Part shown: positions 1 through 5,726 of the stretch, piece by piece | Layout of the letters: each line of letters starts with the position of its first letter | Position numbering within the stretch: position 1 is the first letter of the stretch | From: Chloroflexota bacterium | Lineage (GTDB): Bacteria > Chloroflexota > Anaerolineae > UBA1429 | Reading direction: 5' to 3' | Length of the DNA stretch: 5,726 nucleotides | Assembly (NCBI GenBank): GCA_014360745.1 | Contig: JACIWY010000260.1 | Coordinates: 1-5,726 of the forward strand | The notes under the pieces: generated by a model | Database searches by the model: none | Told to the model about the DNA's origin: nothing | The model's input: the letters and a program-made list of their open reading frames with translations, nothing else | Translations under genes and position numbers: made by a program

Positions 1-1347
1 CGCCACATCGCCGAGACCGGCGCGCTGCCGGTGCTCAAGGTTGGCGATTATCCGGCTGCTTATCTGGAAGAGATCAAGAGCAAACGCTTCCCCCCCGAGA
101 TGCCCGTCGATGCCATCGCCTACGAGGCTCATCAACCCCCGTTGTACTATGTGTTGGCCACCCCCATATATCTTGGCGCCCGCAACGGTTCGAATCGTTC
201 TGCCGCGTTGGCCCTGCGTTTTTTTACGCTTTGTCTAAGCACTTGTGCCCTTTATGCCGGGTATCGCGCGGTGCGCATGGCATTGCCGGGACATGTCTGG
301 CTGGCGCGGGGCTCGCTCGCTATGGCGGCGACGTTGCCCATGCACATCGCCATGGCTGCAGGGATTAATAACGATGCGCTGGCCGAATTGATGATCAACG
401 GTGCAGCTTGGGCCGCCTTTGCCACCTCCGCGAGAGCGTGGCGACCGCGCCGAGCGGCGGTTCTCGGCCTCCTATTGGGCCTGGCCTTCCTGACCAAGAT
501 GCAGAGCTACGTCGCCTTTGCCCTCGTGTTAGGGGCACTGCTCTACGATGTCGCCATAGGGAAGCTGTCGAAGCGCCAGGCAGCGAGCGCGGGAGGGCTG
601 ATGTTGGGCGTTGCCGGCTTGGTGGCGATGCCGTGGCTGGTGCGCAACCTAGCCGTCTACGGCCCTGCCGATCTGCTGGCTTTGCGGCGTCATGACATGG
701 TCGTGAAAGGGCAGCTCACCACCGCCTCTTGGTTAGCTCAGGTAACCCCCGCCAAAGCCGCAAGTTCGTTCCTGCGCACGACTTTTCAGAGTTTTTGGGG
801 GCAGTTCGGTTGGATGGCGGCGCCCCTGGATCAACGTCTCTACGCGGTGCTGGGGCTGTTCGTGGGGCTCTCTCTCTTGGGGCTGGCGGGGATCGGGCGG
901 CGCCTGTTACGACGCGAGATATGCCTAGGAGGCGCTCTTTCACGGGCAACGGCGATCATGCTGGTGTGGGTCGCAGTCACAGCTCTAGGCTATCTGTGGT
1001 GGAATGTGCGCTTTGTGCAACATCAAGGACGCTATCTTTTTCCGGCGCTGATGCCTATCGCCTTGGGGCTCGTGCTTGGTTGGCGCGCGCTATACCGCGA
1101 GTTCTGGCGCGCAGGCCTGGCCTTGATCGCATTGGCCTTCCTCGCTTTGCTCGCCTTGGGCCTTTTGCGCGGCGACCTCAGCGTGTTGGGATTGGGCACG
1201 CTCGCGGCCGTCGGGGGCGGATTGCTGGCCTCGCACTTTATCGAGAGATGCCGGCCGGGCCTGCCAGCATTATTCCCCGGCCTGGGGCTCGTGCTGTTAG
1301 CGGTAGTGGCTCTCTTTGATGTGGTTGTGCCTTATTTGTCGCCTTGA
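1..1347 (+). CDS. Polytopic membrane protein, GT39/DUF2142-like glycosyltransferase family (5' end missing)
   Basis: The reading frame is open from the first base of the window and ends at TGA 1345-1347, giving 448 visible residues. The GTG at 31 is therefore probably internal and the true start lies upstream. Family-like features are the YEAHQPPLYY motif (about residues 40-49), an NNDAL motif in a loop, LTKMQSY, MPWLVRNLAVYG, WGQFGWM and GRYLFPALMPIALGL. These are typical of the DUF2142 and GT39 (ArnT/PMT-like) membrane proteins, which use polyprenyl-linked sugars on the outer face of the cytoplasmic membrane. Roughly ten hydrophobic segments are visible, for example around residues 67-90, 100-120, 152-185, 195-215, 280-300, 315-335, 345-365 and 370-445. 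The catalytic N-terminal loop that normally carries acidic residues is outside the window, so enzymatic activity cannot be judged. The family call is fairly firm; the donor and acceptor are unknown. Nothing ties it functionally to the downstream catabolic genes. Confidence 0.75.
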   Translation, partial: RHIAETGALPVLKVGDYPAAYLEEIKSKRFPPEMPVDAIAYEAHQPPLYYVLATPIYLGARNGSNRSAALALRFFTLCLSTCALYAGYRAVRMALPGHVWLARGSLAMAATLPMHIAMAAGINNDALAELMINGAAWAAFATSARAWRPRRAAVLGLLLGLAFLTKMQSYVAFALVLGALLYDVAIGKLSKRQAASAGGLMLGVAGLVAMPWLVRNLAVYGPADLLALRRHDMVVKGQLTTASWLAQVTPAKAASSFLRTTFQSFWGQFGWMAAPLDQRLYAVLGLFVGLSLLGLAGIGRRLLRREICLGGALSRATAIMLVWVAVTALGYLWWNVRFVQHQGRYLFPALMPIALGLVLGWRALYREFWRAGLALIALAFLALLALGLLRGDLSVLGLGTLAAVGGGLLASHFIERCRPGLPALFPGLGLVLLAVVALFDVVVPYLSP

Positions 1348-1374
1348 GTCAGATATGCTTGGTTCAAATATAAT
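1344..1374 (+). promoter_or_regulatory. Candidate sigma70-type promoter for the aldo/keto reductase-dhaKL unit
   Basis: A perfect TATAAT lies at 1369-1374. A TTGAGT at 1344-1349 resembles a -35 box and overlaps the stop codon of the preceding gene, but its 19-base spacing is longer than the ideal 17. The surrounding spacer (about 1348-1450) is strongly AT-rich in an otherwise GC-rich window, which fits a promoter region. Transcription would start near 1381, leaving a leader of about 80 bases before the reductase. This is pattern-based inference only. Confidence 0.4.
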
Positions 1375-1381
1375 ACGTGTT

Positions 1382-1399
1382 TATATGTATGATATGTAT
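1382..1399 (+). repeat. Short tandem repeat, 9-base unit
   Basis: TATATGTAT (1382-1390) is followed directly by GATATGTAT (1391-1399), matching at 8 of 9 positions. It sits just downstream of the candidate -10 box, in the AT-rich spacer. It could be a regulator site, a second -10-like element, or simply low-complexity AT sequence. Confidence 0.4.
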
Positions 1400-1450
1400 A
1401 TCGACCTTTTTTGATCTTTTATTGTACTGAATTTTGGCAAAATGGATCAC

Positions 1451-1459
1451 GGAGGAAGG
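1451..1459 (+). promoter_or_regulatory. Ribosome binding site that fixes the aldo/keto reductase start
   Basis: GGAGGAAGG lies just upstream of ATG 1463, and its GGAGG core ends 7 bases before that ATG. An in-frame ATG at 1442 lies upstream of this site and would add only seven residues (MDHGGRT) that are not typical of the family. The downstream ATG is therefore preferred. Confidence 0.8.
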
Positions 1460-1462
1460 ACC

Positions 1463-2410
1463 ATGCGATACGTACCCTTGGGTCGTACGGGCATCGAAGT
1501 GTCGGCTCTGGCGATGGGCTGCATGAGCCTGCACGCCGAGACGGCCGAGGCGGGCAAGGCCGTCGTTCGCCGCGCCTATGAGCTGGGCATCACCTTTTTT
1601 GACACTGCTGACGTCTATGCGCACGGCCAGTCGGAGATAATCCTGGGCCAGGCGCTGCGCGAGGCGGGCATCCCGCGTGAAAAAGTCGTCATCGCCACCA
1701 AATGCGGTATCATCTTTCAGGGCATGGACCCAAACTATGCCTACAAGGCCTACGACTTGTCGCCCGCCTATCTCAAGGCCAGTTGCGAGGCCAGCCTCAA
1801 GCGGTTGGGCATGGATTATATCGATCTTTACCAGCCCCATCGCATCGATTATCTCACTCATCCAGAGGAGACCGCCCGCGCGTTGGAGGATCTGCGCGCC
1901 GAGGGCAAGATCCGCCATGTTGGGGTGAGCAACTATACCCCCGACGAGATCCGCGCCCTTTCCGCTTATATGCCTCTGGCCAGCCTGCAGACCCAGTTCA
2001 GTCTGCTGCACCTGGAGCCACTGGAGACGGGGCTTTACGCAGTCTGCCAGGAAAAGGGGATGGCCATTCTTTGCTGGAGCCCACAGCATCGGGGCGTGTT
2101 GGCCGGCGCGAGGAATTTGCCCCATGACGACTGGCAGCTCCAGCGCGAAGCCGGGGTGGTCGCGCAGTTGCGGGCCTTTGCTCAGGAGTATGGGGTGAGC
2201 CTGGCGCAACTCTCGCTGGCCTGGCTGATGCAGCAACCGGGGCCGGTGATCCCCCTTGTGGGCACCGCCAACCCGAAACACATCGCCGAGGCCGCCGGCG
2301 CGGTTGACCTCGTCCTGGAGCGTGACGACTGGTACGAGCTGATGGTCATTGCCCGGGGGCGGCCGATGCCCTGGGGACAGCGGCCGTACGTGTATGTCAA
2401 GGAGCGCTAG
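1463..2410 (+). CDS. Aldo/keto reductase
   Basis: The 315-residue product is a full-length aldo/keto reductase: a cytosolic (alpha/beta)8-barrel enzyme that interconverts carbonyls and alcohols with NADP(H). It opens with the usual MRYVPLGRTGIEVS strand. The complete catalytic tetrad is visible: D47 and Y52 in FDTADVY, K80 in IATK, and H126 in LYQPHRID. GVSNY (154-158) and WSP (205-207) line the cofactor site. GTANPKHIAEA (267-277) is the C-terminal phosphate-binding segment, though it lacks the arginine often found there, so cofactor preference is open. It is the first gene of the unit leading to dhaK and dhaL, and the next gene follows after 59 bases. A role in oxidising or reducing the short-chain substrate of that pathway is inferred from position alone. 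The family assignment is secure; the substrate is not known. Confidence 0.93.
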   Translation: MRYVPLGRTGIEVSALAMGCMSLHAETAEAGKAVVRRAYELGITFFDTADVYAHGQSEIILGQALREAGIPREKVVIATKCGIIFQGMDPNYAYKAYDLSPAYLKASCEASLKRLGMDYIDLYQPHRIDYLTHPEETARALEDLRAEGKIRHVGVSNYTPDEIRALSAYMPLASLQTQFSLLHLEPLETGLYAVCQEKGMAILCWSPQHRGVLAGARNLPHDDWQLQREAGVVAQLRAFAQEYGVSLAQLSLAWLMQQPGPVIPLVGTANPKHIAEAAGAVDLVLERDDWYELMVIARGRPMPWGQRPYVYVKER

Positions 2411-2421
2411 CTGAAAACTTA

Positions 2422-2456
2422 CTCCTTGTGGCATGATGCCTCGAGACTCAAGGGGG
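2422..2456 (+). promoter_or_regulatory. Possible hairpin masking the ribosome binding site of the SAF-domain dehydrogenase
   Basis: CTCCTTG (2422-2428) can pair with CAAGGGG (2449-2455) through seven pairs including one G-U. This would cover most of the AGGGGG (2451-2456) that is the only ribosome-binding-like sequence before ATG 2470. An 11-base palindrome, GGCATGATGCC (2430-2440), lies in the loop. The AGGGGG is 13 bases from the ATG, which is longer than usual. Regulation is inferred from pairing only. Confidence 0.3.
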
Positions 2457-2469
2457 TTGTGTAAAAAAT

Positions 2470-3874
2470 ATGTATGCCTCGCTTCTAAAGCATCTTCGGG
2501 CTCGGGGGCCGGTGCGTGCCGCCGTCATCGGCATTGGTCAATACGCCACCGCCGTGGTGACCCAATCGTTCCTCATGCCGCTGCTCGATGTCTCCGCCGT
2601 CGCCGATATAGATCTGGAGGCTGCGCGTTCGGCCTATGTGCAATCCGGCGTGCCACTGGAAGAGGTGGTGGTATGCGAGACACGCGCTCGGGCGCTGGCG
2701 GCGCTGGAGCGCGGCCGGCGCGTCGTTACCCAGGATGCGCTGCTGCTCATGGAGTTGCCGGTCGACGTCATCGTCGAGGCCACTGGCGTGCCCGAAGCCG
2801 GCGCGCGCCCGCCATGCCCTGGCGGCCATCGAGGCGGGCAAGCATGTGGCGATGGTCAACAAGGAGGCCGATGTCACCGTGGGGCCGATGCTCAAGCGGC
2901 TCGCCGATTGCGCCGGCCTGGTGTATACGGCGGTAGATGGGGATCAACACGGCCTGTTGATGGGCATGGTGCAGTGGGCACGGACACTGGGCCTGGAGGT
3001 GCTCAGCGGGGGCAAGGCGCGCAACGCCGAGTTTGTCTATGATCCTCTGACCCTCACCGTAACCTATGGGCAGGATCAGGTCAACTTGGATCAAGCCGAG
3101 GCCGAATTCCTGGCGCCTATCTCGCCGGGGCGCGCTGAGGAGTTTGTCCGGCGGCGGGCCGAGTTGTTGGGAAGGCTGGGCCTCGGCGCCGGGTCAGACC
3201 TGGTAGAGATGGCCATCGCAGCCAACGCCACCGGTTTGTTGCCCGATGTGGAGACGTTGCACGCGCCAGTGTTGCGCATCCGCGAGATCCCGGAGGTGCT
3301 CTCGCCACGGGCAGAGGGGGGCATACTTGCCTTGCGTGGCGCCGTCGACATGGTTACCTGTCTGCGTCACGCCGACGGGCCGGGGATGGGCGGGGGCGTG
3401 TTCCTCGTCGTGGGCTGTGACAACGCCTATTCGCGCGAGATGTTGACCACCAAGGGGCTATTGCCCAATGGGCGGGGCACGACGGCGCTGATCTATCGCC
3501 CCCACCATCTGGTCGGTGTGGAGACGCCGATGACGGTGTTGTTGTTGGCCGCGTTGGGCGGCATTGCCACGGGGGCCACAGAGTATATGCCCCGCGTGGA
3601 TGTGGTCGCCCGGGCGGCCCGCGATCTGAGGGCGGGGGAGAGATTGGGTGGTGATCACGCCCCGGCTCTACAAGCGCTGGTGCGCCCGGCGCAAGCGGTG
3701 GGGCCCGGCGCGCCCTTGCCCCTGCACCTGGGCTACGGCAACCTTTTGACGATGGACGTCCCCATGGGGGCCGTGATCACCGGCGCCATGGTCCAAAAGC
3801 CGGACGACTCGACGTTGTGGGCGCTGCGCGAGCGACAGGATCGCGAATTTCTGCCGTTGACACCCCCTCTTTAG
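2470..3874 (+). pseudogene. Frameshifted NAD(P)-dependent oxidoreductase with homoserine-dehydrogenase-like domain and C-terminal SAF domain (COG4091 type)
   Basis: Two overlapping frames together encode one protein of about 466 residues. The first frame (from ATG 2470) gives the N-terminal Rossmann fold: AAVIGIGQYA (residues 17-26), acidic D46/D48 after strand 2, and VDVIVEATGVPEAGAR (98-113). It then runs off into unrelated sequence, stopping at 3042. The next frame takes over at about 2813 with HALAAIEAGKHV, MVNKEADVTVG and DGDQHGLLMG, and continues to TAG 3872-3874. The C-terminal portion from PRVDVVARAARDLRAGE (starting at 3586) onward is a SAF-like domain. The layout matches predicted homoserine-dehydrogenase-like proteins with a SAF domain, for which I know no firmly assigned reaction. 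The break lies at CGCC CGCC (2806-2813); removing one copy restores GARHALAAI. No second lesion or internal stop is seen in the remaining 353 codons, which suggests a recent mutation or a sequencing/assembly error rather than an old pseudogene. It sits between the reductase and dhaK, so an oxidation step before phosphorylation is a reasonable guess. Confidence 0.85.
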
Positions 3875-3924
3875 CTGTGTTATCTTGCCGGTCAATGGGT
3901 ATCAGCCTCACATGCTATGTAGAC

Positions 3925-3930
3925 AAGGAG
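3925..3930 (+). promoter_or_regulatory. Ribosome binding site that fixes the dhaK start
   Basis: AAGGAG ends 6 bases before ATG 3937. The same frame is open back to 3817, but that extension overlaps the end of the upstream gene and adds 40 residues absent from DhaK proteins. The start at 3937 gives the family's usual N-terminus, MKKIINAPADFVDEML. Confidence 0.8.
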
Positions 3931-3936
3931 CCAGGA

Positions 3937-4935
3937 ATGAAAAAAATCATTAATGCGCCGGCGGATTTCGTCGACGAGATGTTGGCAGGTATTTTGCTGG
4001 CCCACCCCGACCAGCTCAAAGCCACAAGCGATCCTCGGGCCATTGTCCGCGCCGACGCGCCGGTGCAGGGCAAGGTGGCCATCCTCACCGGCGGCGGCTC
4101 CGGGCACTTGCCGGTCTTTTTGGGGTATGTGGGCAAGGGCCTGGCCGATGGCGTGGCCGTGGGGAACGTCTTTTCCTCGCCCAGCGCCGAGACGATGTTC
4201 GAGGCGACCATGGCCGCCCATGGTGGCGCAGGTTGCCTCTATCTGTATGGCAATTATCAGGGCGATGTGATGAATTTTGACATGGCTGGCGAGATGGCGG
4301 CCATGGAAGGCGTTCGCGTTGAGACGGTGTTGGTGGCCGATGATGTGGCCTCGGCACCACGGGAGACATGGCAGCGCCGTCGGGGCGTGGCCGGGCTCTT
4401 TTACGCCTACAAGATCGCCGGCGCCTGTGCCGAGGAAGGCGCCGATCTGGATGATGTGGTGCGGATAACCCAAAAGGTCGTCGCCAACACGTCTTCTATG
4501 GGCGTGGCGCTTTCACCTTGTACCGTGCCCATGGCCGGCGTGCCCACCTTTACTATTGGCGAGGACGAGATGGAGATCGGGATGGGCATTCATGGCGAGG
4601 CCGGGGTTCATCGCGGCAAGCTCGAGCCCGCCGATGCCATTGCCGAGCGGTTGGCCAAAGCCTGTCTGGACGACCAGCCTATTGTCTCAGATGATAGGGT
4701 GTCGGTGTTAGTGAACGGCCTGGGGGCTACACCGCTGGAAGAGCTGTATGTGCTTTATCGCAAGGTGCATCAGATCCTCACAAGCCGGGGCATTCAGATT
4801 CATCGCGCTTACGTGGGCGAATATGCCACCTCGCTGGAGATGGCCGGTGCCTCGCTGAGCCTGCTCAAACTAGATGACGAATTGATCCGCCTGTTAGACG
4901 CGCCGGCCAAATCGCCTTTCTTTGAGCAGCAATAG
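3937..4935 (+). CDS. dhaK: DhaK-type kinase subunit (dihydroxyacetone kinase family, keto-sugar-binding subunit)
   Basis: The 332-residue product is a full-length DhaK/DAK1 domain, close to the usual 330-356 residues. This subunit binds a small ketose through a hemiaminal bond to a histidine, and DhaL or a DAK2 domain supplies the nucleotide. The substrate-site residues are all present: H57 in GGGSGHLP (52-59), D110 in GDVMNF (109-114) and the covalent H219 in GIHGEAG (217-223). They correspond to E. coli H56, D109 and H218. One conserved feature differs: classical dihydroxyacetone kinases have GGGSGHEP, whereas here leucine follows the histidine. NYQGDVMNFDMA and ADDVAS are otherwise standard. 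The gene lies 62 bases after the SAF-domain dehydrogenase and 82 bases before dhaL. Kinase-subunit identity is secure. The substrate could be dihydroxyacetone, but a tetrulose or branched ketose is equally possible given the neighbours and the altered motif. Confidence 0.92.
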   Translation: MKKIINAPADFVDEMLAGILLAHPDQLKATSDPRAIVRADAPVQGKVAILTGGGSGHLPVFLGYVGKGLADGVAVGNVFSSPSAETMFEATMAAHGGAGCLYLYGNYQGDVMNFDMAGEMAAMEGVRVETVLVADDVASAPRETWQRRRGVAGLFYAYKIAGACAEEGADLDDVVRITQKVVANTSSMGVALSPCTVPMAGVPTFTIGEDEMEIGMGIHGEAGVHRGKLEPADAIAERLAKACLDDQPIVSDDRVSVLVNGLGATPLEELYVLYRKVHQILTSRGIQIHRAYVGEYATSLEMAGASLSLLKLDDELIRLLDAPAKSPFFEQQ

Positions 4936-4957
4936 CCAGCTAGCGGCCGATAGCGCC

Positions 4958-4988
4958 AGATGCCGAGCACTTCAAGTGCCTGGCATCT
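4958..4988 (+). other. Intergenic hairpin between dhaK and dhaL
   Basis: AGATGCC (4958-4964) pairs with GGCATCT (4982-4988), and the inner GCACT (4967-4971) pairs with AGTGC (4975-4979) around a 3-base loop. A G-T pair and one A-C mismatch lie between the arms. No T-run follows, so it is not a classic intrinsic terminator. It may be an RNA-processing or stabilising structure that sets the dhaK:dhaL ratio, or one copy of a dispersed palindromic repeat. Confidence 0.55.
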
Positions 4989-5003
4989 AACGATCCTTAT
5001 TGC

Positions 5004-5014
5004 GGGGGAAGAGG
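5004..5014 (+). promoter_or_regulatory. Purine-rich ribosome binding site that fixes the dhaL start
   Basis: GGGGGAAGAGG ends 3 bases before ATG 5018, with its G-rich and AGAGG portions at usable spacing. An in-frame TTG at 5000 lies upstream of this element and would translate through it. ATG 5018 gives the usual DhaL length. Confidence 0.65.
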
Positions 5015-5017
5015 ATC

Positions 5018-5662
5018 ATGAAGGACACGTGGACCCAGGAGGATATAATCGCTGCCCTGAAAAAAGTGGCCGATGACACAGTCGCGCAGGCGGAGCGCCT
5101 GCGCGAGCTGGATGCGGCCATCGGCGATGGGGATTTGGGCATCACGGTGACGCTGGGCTTCGAGGCCTTGAAGGAGGCGTTAGCGGAGCTGGCCAACGCC
5201 GACGTAGGCACCATCCTGATGCGCAGCGGCATGGCGTTCAACCGCAAAGCGGCTTCGACTTTTGGGGCGCTTTTTGCCACGATGATGATGCGCGCCGCCC
5301 GCGTGGGCAAGGGCAAGGAAAAAGTAGGGCTGGCCGAGGTGCGCGAGATGTTTGCCGTGGCGGTGGAAGGGGTCAAAGAGCGAGGCAAAGCCGATGTGGG
5401 CGATAAAACTCTGCTGGATGCCCTGATGCCGGCGGCGGAGGCCGTGGCCGCAGCTGCCGAAGAGGGCGCTGCACTGCCGGAGGCACTTGCCCGCGCGGCA
5501 GATGCCGCCGAGGCAGGGGCTAAGGCCACGGTGGAGATGAAGTCCAGAGCTGGCCGCTCGAGTTGGTTCGCCGATCGTACCGCCGGCATCCAAGATCCCG
5601 GCGCTACGGCGGTGGCCATCATGTTGCGCAGCGTGGCCGAATATGCGAGATCAAGCGGTTAA
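5018..5662 (+). CDS. dhaL: DhaL-type kinase subunit (nucleotide-binding DAK2 domain)
   Basis: The 214-residue product is a complete, mostly alpha-helical DAK2 domain, close to the 210 residues of E. coli DhaL. It carries the Mg-nucleotide and donates phosphate to the ketose held by DhaK. The three metal-binding aspartates are present as D32, D37 and D39 in ELDAAIGDGDLG. GDKTLLDAL (128-136) and GRSSWFADRTAGIQDPGA (179-196) match the conserved C-terminal motifs. Two departures from the classical protein are visible: leucine (L40) replaces the histidine of GDADHG, and the region of the GGASGP motif reads NRKAASTFG (75-83). These point to a divergent subfamily rather than a damaged gene, because the frame and length are intact. 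No DhaM phosphotransferase follows before the terminal hairpins, so the pair may use ATP rather than a phosphotransferase-bound ADP. That is inference. Confidence 0.9.
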   Translation: MKDTWTQEDIIAALKKVADDTVAQAERLRELDAAIGDGDLGITVTLGFEALKEALAELANADVGTILMRSGMAFNRKAASTFGALFATMMMRAARVGKGKEKVGLAEVREMFAVAVEGVKERGKADVGDKTLLDALMPAAEAVAAAAEEGAALPEALARAADAAEAGAKATVEMKSRAGRSSWFADRTAGIQDPGATAVAIMLRSVAEYARSSG

Positions 5663-5668
5663 AAATAC

Positions 5669-5699
5669 GGCAATCCCCGATTGCCAATCGGGGATTGCC
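5669..5699 (+). terminator. Strong hairpin, probable transcription end of the unit
   Basis: GGCAATCCCCGAT (5669-5681) is perfectly complementary to ATCGGGGATTGCC (5687-5699), giving a 13-base stem and a 5-base loop, 6 bases after the dhaL stop. The 3' side is only moderately T-rich (CTCTTT) and the 5' side has AAAAATA, so it could work on either strand or act as an mRNA 3'-end stabiliser. Its position after the last gene supports a terminator role. Confidence 0.65.
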
Positions 5700-5712
5700 A
5701 CTCTTTGCCAAA

Positions 5713-5726
5713 CCGACCTGCGTCGG
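5713..5726 (+). terminator. Second hairpin, cut by the window end
   Basis: CCGAC (5713-5717) pairs with GTCGG (5722-5726) around CTGC. AAA (5710-5712) precedes the left arm. If TTT follows beyond the window, this would be a standard intrinsic terminator in tandem with the one above. The right flank cannot be seen. Confidence 0.4.

Noticed and set aside
1382..1399. CRISPR-like or longer repeat array
   Set aside because: There are only two imperfect 9-base units with no spacers and no cas genes nearby.
1364..2434. Long minus-strand open frame of 356 codons
   Set aside because: It lies antisense to the aldo/keto reductase, which has a full catalytic tetrad and a good ribosome binding site. The antisense product shows no recognisable family features and is a by-product of GC-rich codon use.
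2800..2816. Programmed ribosomal frameshift in the SAF-domain dehydrogenase
   Set aside because: No slippery heptamer, stop codon or rare-codon pause is seen at the junction, and a simple 4-base tandem duplication explains it better.
3817..3936. Upstream in-frame extension of dhaK
   Set aside because: It overlaps the conserved C-terminus of the preceding gene, and the strong AAGGAG site supports ATG 3937.
3892..4473. Minus-strand open frame of 193 codons opposite dhaK
   Set aside because: It is antisense to conserved DhaK motifs and has no family resemblance.
4987..5622. Minus-strand open frame of 211 codons opposite dhaL
   Set aside because: It is a low-complexity Ala/Ser-rich translation antisense to a clearly conserved DAK2 domain.
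1..5726. tRNA, rRNA, insertion sequence or phage elements
   Set aside because: No cloverleaf-like sequence, transposase frame or flanking inverted repeats were seen in the window.

Overview
This GC-rich window ends with a compact, same-strand set of four catabolic-type genes, all on the + strand. A truncated membrane-protein gene precedes them. Codon use, the GC-rich coding sequence and the style of the DUF2142/GT39-like protein and the DhaK/DhaL variants suggest a bacterium such as a member of the Chloroflexota. No 16S rRNA or other marker is present, so this is only an impression.

Layout. Bases 1-1347 hold the 3' part of a polytopic membrane protein resembling the GT39/DUF2142 glycosyltransferase-like family; its start lies upstream of the window. 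A strikingly AT-rich spacer (about 1348-1450) follows. It carries a perfect TATAAT and a short tandem repeat, and is the probable promoter region of the downstream genes. Next come an aldo/keto reductase (1463-2410), a COG4091-type NAD(P)-dependent oxidoreductase (homoserine-dehydrogenase-like Rossmann domain plus C-terminal SAF domain, 2470-3874) that is broken by a frameshift near 2806-2813, a DhaK-type kinase subunit (3937-4935) and a DhaL-type nucleotide-binding kinase subunit (5018-5662). Two consecutive hairpins close the unit at 5669-5726.

How the genes may work together. DhaK and DhaL together form a kinase that phosphorylates small keto-sugars such as dihydroxyacetone. No DhaM phosphotransferase subunit is visible here. 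Both subunits differ from the classical dihydroxyacetone kinase at conserved positions: GSGHE becomes GSGHL in DhaK, and GDADHG becomes GDGDLG in DhaL. Together with two oxidoreductases in the same unit, this suggests a small pathway in which a short-chain or branched polyol, sugar or sugar acid is oxidised or reduced and then phosphorylated. The substrate cannot be read from the sequence. The most noteworthy points are the frameshift in the SAF-domain dehydrogenase, the divergent kinase pair without DhaM, and several intergenic hairpins, one of which could mask a ribosome binding site.
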